Program-made: the position numbers and the translations under genes
Shown: positions 45,227 to 56,083 of the stretch, one piece after another
How the letters are laid out: each line of letters opens with the position of its first letter
Numbering within the stretch: the stretch's first letter is position 1
Source: Erinaceus europaeus
Taxonomy: Eukaryota; Chordata; Mammalia; Eulipotyphla; Erinaceidae
Reading direction: 5' to 3'
NCBI RefSeq assembly: GCF_950295315.1
Contig: NC_080168.1
Location: 62,891,838 to 62,955,837, forward strand
Length of the DNA: 64,000 nt
The notes under the pieces: generated by a model
The model's database searches: none
Seen by the model: the letters and a program-made list of their open reading frames with translations, nothing else
Told to the model about the DNA's origin: nothing

Positions 45227-45837
45227 AATTTCCTTTCTTGTATGACAAAAGCACATGGGATTCTGAGTCAGACAGAAATGTTTTTTAATTAAAACTCTAT
45301 TTTAGCTATTCCTTAAATTTTAAATAGTAATGCTGTTGATACAAAATATCAAGGAGCTATGAGAGTTAGATAAGAAATATATATCCACTGCATAAAAATG
45401 ACTAGCAGTAGGTATTCCATAAATCTGGCATATAAGAAAAGAAGCTAGACGTGAAATATGAGTTGGATTCTAGCTCAGCACAAAATTCAGATGAAATCCA
45501 AACTTGCTAAGATATTATAGTCAGAACAGAACATTCTTTTCTTTCCACTTCTATGACAAGTGGAATGCCACTCGAGCTATACACTAACTGTGGATGATGA
45601 TGACTTCCTGGTATCAGACTAGTCTTCAAGTTGAAGTGCTGACAGCACTGGTAGGGGCCTGATTAGGACACTGATAGGAACTATGAGGGCTAGATGAGAA
45701 ATATAGTCACTGCATGAAAATGACTAGCAGTAGGCATTGCATAGATCTAGTGTATGCTTTCTTTCTAATGTATGCCCACATTCCTCCATTTTCAGGAAGG
45801 ACACTATACATCTGCATAGTGAAATTTGTTAGGAGCA
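45227..45837. repeat. Local tandem duplication arms
   Basis: 45352-45430 is repeated at 45676-45757 (GAGAAATATA, AATGACTAGCAGTAGGYATT). 45445-45665 matches 44091-44300. The segment seems to have duplicated twice, both copies being old enough to have diverged by many substitutions. Confidence 0.75.
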
Positions 45838-45972
45838 AGGAGTTCAACAGTAGCATACAAGACTGGCACAATTAAGGCCCCAGAGGTCCCAAGTTCAGCC
45901 CCTAGAACCAATAAATGCCACAGCTAAGCAAAGCCTTGGTCTCTCTGTCTCCCTCATGAAAAATAAATATTT
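45838..45972 (+). mobile_element. SINE-B, diverged
   Basis: AGTTCAACAGTAGCATACAAG, CCAGAGGTCCCAAGTTCAG, ATAAATGCCACAGCTAAGC and a CTCTCTGTCTCCC...AAAATAAATA tail. Confidence 0.55.
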
Positions 45973-46689
45973 TTGAGTGGGATTTGTTGAGCATCCTTAA
46001 CTCAGAATCTGTGCAAAGAGGAAAAGAAAACCAAATGGTGATGGGTTCAGAAGTGAATGAAAAAAATAGTGATTTGAAGATAGTCAAATGAAATATCCAC
46101 TCTTTGAAGACAGAGAAGAAGGTGAAAGGGCATAAGGATGGTACAAATAGACTCAGAATCAAGGAAAAATTCTTGTTGGGATAGCTGTTTTTCCCCCCTT
46201 AAGAATGGAAGTTTGAGTATGCCCATAAAAAGGAGAGATGGGGACTGGTTTAGAGGAATAATATGAAAACGAGAGGAACCCATTACAGAGGAAATGCCTT
46301 AAGCAAGTAGAATCTCAGAGCAGCACAGTTATAGTCACTGTGGCTAACTGAATTGCCAAATGAATGCAATCTCCCTATGGGCAGAGCCAGCAGGGTCTTT
46401 GGAGAGCTGGGCTGTCTAGACCCAGGACCTCAGCAGACTGTTGTTTTACCAGCAGTGCCCACTACAGCTTGAGGACTGGACAGCATTGTAGGAGCTTCCC
46501 ACCCAACAACTCAATTCAGTTGTCTTTCTTTCATGCCTGAAGCACAATTACTTACTGTGTGTCAGTGGTTAATAGCTTTAGAGCGTAGGTGAGAGCCTGT
46601 CTGTAGAAAATACTGCCCTCGATTTCAATACAAGCTCCATTTTTTATTATTCGAATAATCTTGGTAAGGTTTAATTTTTTCTGTTTCTT
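45973..46689. other. Spacer, nothing recognised
   Basis: No named repeat or gene. Confidence 0.5.
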
Positions 46690-46994
46690 TTTTTAAGTTT
46701 TTTTCTTTTTTAGCATTTATTTATTCCCTTTTGTTGCCCTTGTTGTTTTATTGTTGTAGTTATTATTGTTGTTGTTATTGATGTCATTGTTGTTGGATAG
46801 GACAGAGAGAAATGGAGAGAGGAGAGGAAGACAGAGAGGGGGAGAGAAAGATAGACATCTGCAGACCTGCTTCACCACCTATGAAGCGACTCTCCTGCAG
46901 GTGGGGAGCCGGGGGCTTGAATCAGGATCCTTATGCCGGTCGTTGAGCTTTACGCCACGTGTGCTTAACCTGCTGCGCTACCGCCTGACTCCCT
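46690..46994 (-). mobile_element. SINE-A long, young-looking
   Basis: Close to consensus: (GTT/ATT)n at 46735-46795, GGATAGGACAGAGAGAAATG, GGGGAGCCGGGGGCTTGAATC, and head complement TGCGCTACCGCCTGACTCCC. Confidence 0.9.
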
Positions 46995-47384
46995 TCTGTT
47001 TCTCTGTTTCTTTTAACTCTAAATTAAGGACAATGGTTTCAACATAATTGAATTGAAGATAATGCAAGACACTAGTTCCTACTAGGATGTAGGAACCAGT
47101 TTTTTAGGAATGTCATAGTGATATAATTTTCCCATTTGCTTATTATTGATTTTTTTCTTTTCTTTTCATAAAACTTTGAGTACATCAAATATGGTGTGTT
47201 TTCTGAGACTAAAAACAATCTCATGATGTTGAGTTAGCTTTGCCTACAGAGGCTGTCTCAGACTTTTGCCTGTGGCTTGAATCAACAGAACTGTGACCTT
47301 TCCCCAAAGGAACCCAGGCCTTTGACACCATAGACACAAGTAAAGAAAAAACACCTATAAGCTTCCACAATGGAAACAAGGATG
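46995..47384. other. Spacer, nothing recognised
   Basis: No named repeat or gene. Confidence 0.5.
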
Positions 47385-47433
47385 TCTCTCTCTCCCTCCC
47401 TCTCCCTCTCCCTCCCTCTCCCTCTCCCTCCCT

Positions 47434-47469
<36 letters not shown>
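47385..47469. repeat. (CT)n/(CCCTCT)n tract
   Basis: Eighty-odd bases of CTCCCT and CT units; pure (CT)n from about 47446. Confidence 0.92.
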
Positions 47470-47524
47470 GTACATGAGAAATGGTGCTTCATGCCTGTGT
47501 GATCCCACTATTCCCAGAAGACTT

Positions 47525-47745
47525 TTTATTTTTATATTAATCTCAGAGAGACATAGACACAAAGACACAGACATAGAGAGAGACAGACAGAGAAAGAAGG
47601 GAGGGAAGAAAAGACCATAATACTGTCCTGTCATCCTGAACTTCTCCTGGTGCAGTGCACAGTGCTTTCCTCTTGGCTCAGGCTCAGGCCCTCACACACA
47701 GTAAAGTGTGTGATCTACAGAGTTGGCAAACTCCTGCTCCAAGAA
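47525..47745 (-). mobile_element. Old SINE-like element, minus strand
   Basis: TTTTTATTTTTATATTAATC left, purine-rich AGAGAGACATAGACAC, then CAGGCCCTCACACACAG...AAACTCCTGCTCC. It is similar in plan to SINE-A but not clearly the same family. Confidence 0.45.
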
Positions 47746-48401
47746 GGAAAACATTTCTATTAAAAGTTTTTAACTGCTGAGAACTTTATCTCCAGGAACA
47801 TCCCCTAAATCTTTGACATTTATTCACTTTCATCAGGCTTAAATCAGCATGATCCTTTCCCACAGTGATGATTGTACACTAGCAAAAACATAAGCTATTT
47901 GGCCAGTAGCTTTGATGAATCCATTAAGAACACATTTCTAATGTAACATATTTCTTAAGACCTATATAGCTCATGAATAACCTAATCATTCTGATAATTC
48001 ATGAACAACACAGTATTTTCATATTGTCTTTCTTCAACTCTAATGTCTATATGAGTCTATCTGCTAGACTGCTAATACTGTTAGTGAAGAATGTTGGGGT
48101 AGCTAAAGGAGAAAGGCAAAGTAAAGTGTTAGGAAAGACCACATGAAGGCTCTTTGATATAATAGAGAAATGCATTCCTGATTGTCACAGTTTATGTCAG
48201 CTAAAGAAACTTGTTAAAATGCAGGCTGATTCAGTAAGCATGAGTCATGTATGGTCTGAGGTTTTACATTTTAACAAAATTTCACTATGTATGACACTGG
48301 TCCCCCAACACACTGGGTACTGAGAAAGAATCTAGAATCCAGCAATTAATGGGGAGAGACAAGGGCATGTGCCCACTATCTCAGCCTAACTAGAGACCCA
48401 A
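47746..48401. other. Spacer, nothing recognised
   Basis: No named repeat or gene. Confidence 0.5.
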
Positions 48402-48417
48402 GCCCCCGTCACCTGTC

Positions 48418-48434
48418 TTCTTCTTCTAGCGTTT
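48418..48434 (-). mobile_element. 17-nt micro-insertion of the non-L1 LINE 3' end
   Basis: TTCTTCTTCTAGCGTTT lies between two perfect copies of GCCCCCGTCACCTGTC (48402-48417 and 48435-48450). On minus the insert reads AAACGCTAGAAGAAGAA, which is the last two sense codons, the TAG stop and the (AAG)n tail of the LINE copy at 13311-13553. A 16-bp duplication around a matching 3' end is what extreme 5' truncation during target-primed reverse transcription would leave. The bases after the insert (GCCC) also match the LINE, so there is 4-nt microhomology at the 5' junction. Confidence 0.75.
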
Positions 48435-48646
48435 GCCCCCGTCACCTGTCATTTGAACACTTACATTTCTAATGAGACAGGACAGCTCTGACATGCCCTT
48501 GTATAAGCATTAGGAAAAACTCCCTTGAAATGGTCCTTTATGTAGAAGCCTCACAGACATCACTCAAGTAACCAGAGAAATAGTAACAGCAAGGATATCA
48601 CCTGCTGGTGTGAAAAAAGCAAAAGTAAGACCAAGAATCTACTGAG

Positions 48647-48976
48647 GAAGTTGGGCGGTATAGCACAGTGTGTTAAACGCATGTGGTGCGAAGCCCAAGG
48701 ACCAGCTGAAGGATCCTGGTTCAAGCCCTGGCTCCCTACCTGGAGGGGAGTCGCTTCACAGGTGGTGAAGCAGGTCTGCAGGTGTCTATCTTTCTCTTGC
48801 CCTCTCTGTCTTCCCTTCTTCTCTCCATTTCTCTCTGTCCTATCCAACAACAACATCAATAACAACAACGATAATGACTACAACAATAAAACAACGGCAA
48901 CAAAAGGAAATAAATAAATAAAATAACAACAACAACAAGAGCAACAAAAGGGAAAATAAATAAATATATATATATA
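48647..48976 (+). mobile_element. SINE-A long
   Basis: Head GAAGTTGGGCGGTATAGCAC, box GGTTCAAGCCCTG, long (CAA)n segment 48845-48955 partly duplicated (GCAACAAAAGG...AATAAATAAATA twice). Confidence 0.88.
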
Positions 48977-49324
48977 TAAAAGAAAATCTTTTTAAAAAAA
49001 AACATAACTGACTTTCATTCCATTCCATACACTTGACACTAGGATGATGCTACCTACATGTCAAACACATATGTATGCACATACATTTATATCAATTTAT
49101 ATTAAGTCTCTCACATACTACTACAGTGATTCTCAAATTAGATCCATTTGATAACATTACAACAAATATTTCTATTAAGATCTTTATTCTGGGGATGGTC
49201 CTATTAGTGCAGAATGATTCCTCTCCACCCTATCTAGTACTCAACTTCACAAGCAATTTCAGTAGGTTTGAATTTTAGACTTGGGAATTATTTTCAAAGC
49301 AAGCAAATGAGAAAAATGTTTGAG
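48977..49324. other. Spacer, nothing recognised
   Basis: AT-rich; nothing named. Confidence 0.5.
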
Positions 49325-49456
49325 GGGGGTAGGCAGCATAATGGCTATGCAAAGAGACTCTCATGCCTGAGACCAGAAGGTTTTAGGTTCAATCCTCCAT
49401 ACTACCCCCCATACTACCATAAGCCAGGGCTGAGCAGTGCTCTGGTAAAAAAAAAA
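49325..49456 (+). mobile_element. SINE-B
   Basis: GGGGGTAGGCAGCATAATGG, CATGCCTGAGACC, GGTTCAATCC, CATAAGCCAGGGCTGAGC, GTGCTCTGGTAAAA. A good family reference; CATACTACC is doubled inside it. Confidence 0.8.
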
Positions 49457-49575
49457 AAAGAGAGAGAGAGAGAGAGACATAGAAAGAGAGGAAGAAGAAG
49501 GAGAAGGAAAAGAAGGAGGAGGAGGAAGAAAAAAGAAAGGAAGGAAGGAAGGAAGGAAGGAAGGAAGGAAGAAAA
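49457..49575. repeat. Purine microsatellite (GA)n/(GGAA)n
   Basis: Expanded from the SINE-B tail: (GA)n, mixed GAA/GGA, then (GGAA)n at 49537-49568. The Arg/Lys-rich frame across it is an artefact. Confidence 0.9.
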
Positions 49576-50676
49576 ATGTTTAAATGCATGAAAACCTTAG
49601 TAAGATGGTATGACTTGAACAGATTTCTTTCTAGAATTACTGGCTCTGCAGAACACAAGAACTACAAGAAAGACCTGCATTCTGATTTACTTCTTTGTAC
49701 AAGTTTCTACTTTTATCAGGACACTTGGTTTTTTCTAAAAACAGCCACCAATTTAGCTGTATCTGGTTACTTTCACTCATGGTCAGATGCAGTTCACATA
49801 TTACAATGATTTCAGGAAAGACTGTCAAAAGTGCTCTGTGCATGAAGATGTTTACTCAGCAGTGAACTGTCACATATTCTTTAACAGACAAACAGAATGT
49901 GAGAGGTCTGATTTTCTGGCTAGACAATAAACATCCTACCCTCAGCTTGAACGATGCCTGGCACATCACTCCCACTGTTGCATGACCAATGGCTGTAAGC
50001 TAACACCTTCCCTAGACCGTCACTTTTGGAAACAATGCAATCTATAAATTCAGAGAGCAAGACTTTACTAACTGTTTATATCTGTATCACCTACTTGACA
50101 AGAAGAATAGCTTTATCTCATAACAAGTAGAAGAAGTAGAGGTATATCCAGAAATTCACAAGTAGCAGGTGCTTTTGTTTCATCCTCAGTCATTCCAGGT
50201 TTGTTTTCTGTGTATCTTAATAAGCAGAGTTTTGCTGATTTGTCTTTTTAAATGGTACCCATCTTCTGGACTACAGAGTCACTTCAGTGGCTTCAGAAAT
50301 AGGTCTCTGCCTGATTCTCCTTTCAGGGTATTTTTGAAGGCACTTGTAGTACAGTGAGACCAATGCCCACCAGTTTTTACTCTTTTTAGTGAGTGGGAAA
50401 GCATTGGGGAAGGGCAGGCAGTGCATGACCAGCAAGAGCCTCTCATCTCCACTAACATGACACTTCACTTAAACTACCTGGATAAAACATGTCATTGCTA
50501 GAGCTAAAGAAGCAACAGGATGGAGAAGTACAGAGGAGCACATTTAAATGTCCCAGCCCTTTATGTGAAAATGGCTACCTGTCTATAGGTAATTTTGTCA
50601 GTGAGTTCCTTTTTAATGGAGATATTTCCACCTTTTCTGTCAAAGTGGACTGCTATGTTATAAAAAAATAATAAAA
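49576..50676. other. Spacer, nothing recognised
   Basis: No named repeat or gene; frames are at most 77 codons. Confidence 0.5.
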
Positions 50677-50888
50677 GGGGCCAGATGGTGGCACACCTGG
50701 TTAAGTGCTCACATTACAGCATACAAGGATCCAGGTGCAATCCCCTAGTTCCAAATTGCAGGGGGCAAGTTTCACGAATGATGAAGCAGGGTTGCAGGTG
50801 TCTATCTTTCTTGCTCCCTCTCTATCACCCCCCTCAATTTCTCTTTGTCTCTATCCAATAATAAATAAATAAATATTTTTAAAAAATA
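50677..50888 (+). mobile_element. SINE-A short
   Basis: Head GGGGCCAGATGGTGGCAC with AAAAAATAATAAAA before and AAAAAATAATGAAC after the copy (probable target duplication). Confidence 0.88.
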
Positions 50889-51999
50889 ATGAACAAGAGT
50901 CAAGAAGTCATGGCTAATTAACTTGAAGCTGACAGATTACAGGCTGGGCCACTACTGATAACATTTTTATAGGAAAAAAAAAAACACTGTATTAAAAACA
51001 CATTTGCCTGATTAAAATAAGTGATAAATCTTGGAAGAGATAACTGGCTTAAATTAATGACTCACTGTATCAATTAATTTTCTAGGCCCTTACTATTAGA
51101 ATACAGTTCACAGTTTAACAGTGATCTTTTCTATATGACCCTCTGATTATTCCATAGGACAGCTTTCTTCACCACTAGATTATAAACTCCTTAAGAAAAG
51201 AGTGTCTTTTCCCCCCTAATAGAGTTAACTCACAAGATCAGTGTTCTACACAGCTTGACATAGAAGAAAAGGAAAGGATTCTAGTCTAGGAAGACTTACA
51301 TGTACAATACGGTAACAGTGTGCCCTATACCATCAACTTCCTAATTACCCAAGATCTCTTGAGGCACAACCACATTAAAGCAGAAATCTGCTGGTAGATG
51401 AAGAAAATAAGGCCAAGCTGTACCTTGCTCTCACCTTCAGAGTGTAGGCTCTTGGTCTGACATCTGACGGGAGTGAACTTTCCAAGTGTTTAAACATCTA
51501 CTCACTTGGTATTGATAAAATTGAAGTACCTCTATCCAGTAATTTATGGCATGGCCACTGATTTCAAAGGTATGATATTGCTAAAAATTATCATTTATTG
51601 AGTACATATTAACTGGTGAGTACTCTAAGTAGATCATCTAAACAAATCTACTCAAAAACTCTGTGAAGTATCTAGTATCAGTTTCAAAATAAAAATAAGG
51701 AAATTGAATGTCTAGATATTTTCTCTAACTTTATTCCCCATGTGGGAAATGAAGGAGAAAGTATTTGAAACTGCATCCAAATGACTGCAAAACTGCTTCT
51801 AACACAGCATTCTTCAATAGCAACAACCCAGCCACTCCTTGGGAAAGAAGGTATCTCACTGCTTGAGCCGCTGAATAAAGTGTGCAGTGGGTTGAGGAAA
51901 TCTAGACAGGTTGAGCTAAACTGTCCCCATAAAAAGCTCCACAGAGACGGGATTGGGATACACCAAACTCAAGTAAAACAACCATAGTTGTGTGCCCCC
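50889..51999. other. Spacer, nothing recognised
   Basis: No named repeat or gene. Confidence 0.5.
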
Positions 52000-52712
52000 A
52001 GGAACATGCCTAAAATGAGTTTCCTAGCTTTCTTCTACCCTAAAATCCCTAATCTCATCCTCTCTAATCCTACTTTTTGGTTCCTGTTCATTAACCATTT
52101 TGTCACAGCTCAGGTAATGCCACTTTCCAGACACCAAGTTACAGATGCTACCATGACTCCATCCTGACTTCTCTGGGCAAATGACCTCATCAATGTGTCT
52201 TGGACTCTAGAATTTCCAGAGGTTTGGTCCGCTAGGTAAAGACAGAAACAGGCTGGGGGTATGAATCGACCTGTCAATGTCCATGCTCAGTGGAGAAGCA
52301 ATTACAGAAGCCAGAACTCCTACCTTCTACTACCCAAAAACAATCATGATCCATACTCTCAACGGAGGAGAAGTATAGGATGAAGATAAGAGGGCTCTGA
52401 ACTCCAGCTCCATCAGCACCCAGAGACAGGAGGAAAAGGAGAAAGTAATATGGAGGCAGTTGTGTTGTCATGAGTGGCCTGGAGGGGAAGAATGGGTTGA
52501 ATCATAAAAAAGGGGGCAACTAAGTATACATGTGGATAGATAGTTGTACAGATGATGGTTAGCCCATATCTACAGCCTTAGGGAAACTGTGGTGGACTGC
52601 AGTGGGGAGACTGAAGATTTAGCACTCTGGTGGTGGGGATGGTGTGGATTCAAACCCCTGTCAACATGTAATTCTGTAATGTAAAAATAAATAATTTAAA
52701 TAAACAATGTAG
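52000..52712 (+). mobile_element. Repeat X, about 0.7 kb
   Basis: Starts around CCTAAAATGAGTTTCC, passes GGTTCCTGTTCATTAACC, CACCAAGTTACAGATGC and AGAAGCAATTACAGAAGCC, and ends AGCACTCTGGTGGTGGGG...AAAATAAATAATTTAAAT. Confidence 0.72.
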
Positions 52713-53855
52713 TTATTTCTAATTTTCCATTAATTCATACTTTGGAGTCTTATTGATTTCACCATTTTTTTAAGGCTGGGCTTTCAGACCCAAGCTTGAT
52801 AATTATCTGCAGCAACTGTTCATTTGATCCTTCTACCTGTTACCGCATGACTTGATCATCATTTAAGTGCATTTGGTTGCAACGCCAAGAAATTGGAGGT
52901 GGGAGTAGGATTGTATTAAGCAAGAATTCTCTATTTTATAATAAAAAGAAGTCACTGGATGACAAAGTTGATTTTGTAAGAAACGCCATAAAGGTCTGCA
53001 AAATTCTACCAGAGAATGAAACACCATGAGAATTTTCATGTTAGATCTAATTCCTTTTCTGCCTCCAAGAGTTCTTTTTAAAAGCAATATATTAACTCAT
53101 TAAAAAAAGAATCTGGAAAGACTTCAAAATGAATAGCTTACTCTGCCACATTTTATGACATTTCATAGCCAATTCACATTTTAATAAGTTCATTAATTTA
53201 ATAATTACAACAGATTATATGATACATTTCCTTTTTATAAAGTAGTTGTTATTCTCATGAATTATTGTTTAGATTATTTTAAAATTTCAGTTTCTCTGCA
53301 GGTTATTATATTCCATTAATATTGACAAAGTATAATTTGTGAACTATACACTTACTATAAAGACCTTAGCCAATAATGCATTGTATATTACAATGACAAT
53401 ACATTTTGCTGGTTTTGTGTTTTTAGGATTTTAATTAAAAGTATTCCTGTGGCATTAGTAAGGTAGCTTGTAGGTGATTTGTGAGTAACAACATGAAAAA
53501 AGTAAATTGAAGTTGTAAATAATTGTTTCATCATCCAAATGCCTGGATTTCACGACATTCTGAGAAGCAATAGATCCAGTGAAATCCCTTGAATAAGACA
53601 TTGAGATTGCTCTTTTCTAACCTGCAAAATGGAAATGACAGTACCATCAACTAAGTTTATTACAGGACAAAAAAGTATGTCACCTAAACATAATTAGAAT
53701 GTATTGGGGTCACTTAAGCACTTCCTGGAAGTTCATATTTACAGTGATGCAAACAAGCCCAATCTGATAATGCTGCACAATGCTTCTTCATGGAATTTCT
53801 ACAAATCTAAGAAATTGTTTTGTTTTGTTTTGTTTTTTAAAAAAAAGTTGCACAT
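52713..53855. other. Spacer, nothing recognised
   Basis: Very AT-rich, with (TTTTG)n at about 53817-53838. No gene. Confidence 0.5.
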
Positions 53856-53966
53856 GTGACCTGGGAGGTGGCACAGCGGCTAGAGCACTGGACTCAAAAC
53901 CTGAGCTCAATCCCTGCCTGGCACCATAGATGCCAAGGGATGTTCTGGTTCTCTCCTTCCTCCTCT
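53856..53966 (+). mobile_element. tRNA-like SINE, another family, cut by a provirus
   Basis: GACCTGGGAGGTGGCACAGC, GGCTAGAGCACTGGACTC, GCTCAATCCCTGCCTGG, ending in CTCTCCTTCCTCC where the provirus is inserted. Confidence 0.65.
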
Positions 53967-53972
53967 CTCTAT

Positions 53973-54317
53973 TGCCAGTCCCTGTTCAGGCACCATTTGC
54001 TGGTATAGCTTCACGGGCGGGAGACAGACGACCAGGGACTCATGGCTGAGCTGGGAATGAAGTTTAATCTTTATTGACGAGCGGGGATGCAGTTCAACAA
54101 TCTAATCTAATCTATCTCTCTTCATTAGAAAGCTCTGTCTTTTATGTCTCATGAGGCGGAAGTGTCAGGAAGAGGAAGTACGTAGGAAAGGGGGTGGGGA
54201 GAAGGAAAACAGCATGCAAACCAGTGGGGATTAAACCAATGAAAACAATGATTATGTAAATAGACCACAACCTCAAGCAATGTAACAAAAGGGTCTTAGA
54301 AGCAGAATTTAGAAGCA
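53973..54317 (-). repeat. 3' LTR of the deleted provirus
   Basis: 345 bp. On minus it starts TGCTTCTAAATTC, lacking the first eight bases found in the other LTR. It has CATAAAA at 54139-54145 and AATAAA at 54070-54075 (plus coordinates), and ends with PBS-like TGGTGCCTGAACAGGGAC followed by TGGCA. Confidence 0.82.
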
Positions 54318-54334
54318 TTTCCCCCTTTCTTTTT
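54318..54334 (-). promoter_or_regulatory. Polypurine tract of the deleted provirus
   Basis: AAAAAGAAAGGGGGAAA on minus. It differs from the tract of the young provirus only at the second-last base. Confidence 0.8.
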
Positions 54335-54469
54335 AACTAATGATCACAGTACCAGGAGTGTGGGGTGAACAGAAACCTATATCGTACAGACATTTTCAAA
54401 AGAACTGGCACAAGATAGGGAGGAACAAGTAGGAGAGCAGCAAGAACCAGTGTGATGCCAAGGGGAGGC

Positions 54470-54625
54470 CTGAAGGGGCGTTTCCTGCCTCAAAGGGCGG
54501 TGCCTAGCAGCCAAAAGGGCATCTCTTGCCTCTGGGGGTGTTTCATGCCTCAAAGGGCATTTCTTGCCTCTGTGGGCATGACCTAGTAAGGAGGGGCGGT
54601 TTCCTGCCTCTGGGGACAGGTCCTG
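54470..54625. repeat. Imperfect tandem repeat inside the deleted provirus
   Basis: Units of about 25-30 bases of the form GGGCATTTCTTGCCTC plus TGTG or AAAG recur five or six times, between the polypurine tract and the conserved 3' region. The young provirus has no equivalent that I can see. Confidence 0.7.
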
Positions 54626-54879
54626 CAGGTGAGGGGATGTGGCCTATAGAGTCCAAGGCTCTGGCTGCAAAGTCCATGGATTGCTGTGGTCAGTCTTTGA
54701 GAAACCCAGAAGTGTAAAGGGAAACTGCTATAAAGTTGTGTAAAGTGTCCAAGAGGTGTACCAGTAAGTCCAACAGAAGCATCAGTCCAAAGCAGATGAC
54801 CACAGATGAAATGCCAGGGGATGAAATGCTGCACGTCTGCCTCGATGGGGAAGGCCAACCATTGTAATTCCGTTTTTCT

Positions 54880-55460
54880 GTAGAGAGTGAGCTTTGGAGT
54901 CTGTGAATCAGTTTCTTTAGGTTGTGCCAGGTCACATCATTGGTTTTGGGGGTTGCGTTGTAGTCATGCCATCTTGTGGGCAATGTCAGAGAACAGGGGT
55001 CCAAATGGATTTCCGGGGATTTTGTTTGAGCAGATGCTTTTTCATGTGAAGACTTGACAGCTGTAATTCACTTATTTGTGAAGCAAAACTTGTAGCATAT
55101 TAGAAGTTTACTATAATTGATAACTCCATTATAATTGGAAGTCCTTTCTAGTATGATTTTAAGGTTGTTTAAACAGTTTAAACTCAATAATAAGAACCAT
55201 AGTTAGAAGCCTCAAACATGAGAATCATTAGCATAATCATTGCATTATCTACCCCGCACATAACTCATACAGTTTCCAGGATTAAATGCTTCAGATTTAT
55301 ACCAAGATGTAAAAAAAATCAAAAGACGAAAAGACAGTTTTTTGGATTGTTTCTGGATGTCTCTAGAAATCATGGCTGCGTCCAGCATTTTTTTTTTGAA
55401 GTCAATGTCATACAAAAATTCAGTTATTCAAATCACTCTCTTACGAAACACAACTGAAAG
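54880..55460 (-). other. Conserved 3' untranslated region shared by both proviruses
   Basis: On minus it matches plus-strand 28010-29000 in collinear order. Matching words: GCTGGACGCAGCCATG, AGTTATCAATTATAGTAAAC, GCATCTGCTCA, GAAATCCAT and CTGATTCACAGACTCC. The order is kept although U3 and the coding parts differ. Confidence 0.8.
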
Positions 55461-55819
55461 CAGACAGCAAACTTAAGATATTCTGAGAGAACAATGAGCT
55501 GGGAATCGAGAGAAAAGTGGTAGGAAGTTTTTGCTTCTTTCACCTTGAACCAGATTATCCAGATCTCACCATGTAGCATCATGAGTCCCCAGAGGGCATC
55601 CTTGTCCAAAAAGTTCCTCAAAATTCCATTTAGGGTGCTTCTGATGGTTCCTGCTAGATTGCTGCAGGCACCCATTTTTAAAAGTGTCTTCCCGTCAAAG
55701 AAAGAATCAGATCAGGAGGGTAGAACTAACGATGTGTCTCCATTCTTGGGGACTGCCAAGGTACTGAATAATGCTTTTCAAGTTAGAGTAGTCCTTCTTG
55801 GTGGGAAACATGCGAGAAG

Positions 55820-56066
55820 AAATTCAGAAAGTCCCAGGGGAAATCTCTGTGCATCTTCCAAGCTCTACAATCACAGTCATAAGGAACCAAAGTTCCCGGT
55901 CAGGGAACCAAAGTGTGGCCCAGAGCAAAATGTTCCAGTGACAGAGAAACTGTCTCATGACAAAAGAGTAGAGGCTTTGGGAAACCTCTTCATAAGTAGA
56001 AAGGCAGCCCATAGTGGATAGGTAGCCAAGTTTACTTATCTGGGGGATGGGCAGGTTAGGTCCCAC
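55820..56066 (-). pseudogene. Possible gag 5' remnant
   Basis: An 80-codon frame (GTG or internal ATG start) directly after the leader, with hydrophobic NILLWATLWF and LWFLMTVIVEL. Its position and hydrophobicity parallel the Gag start of the young provirus, but I see no clear residue match. It ends before any capsid sequence. Confidence 0.4.
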
Positions 56067-56083
56067 GTTGGTTGGATGCCATA

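Noticed and set aside
55545..56021. 158-codon plus-strand frame
   Set aside because: It runs antisense through the leader and remnant of the minus-strand provirus and has no recognisable domain.
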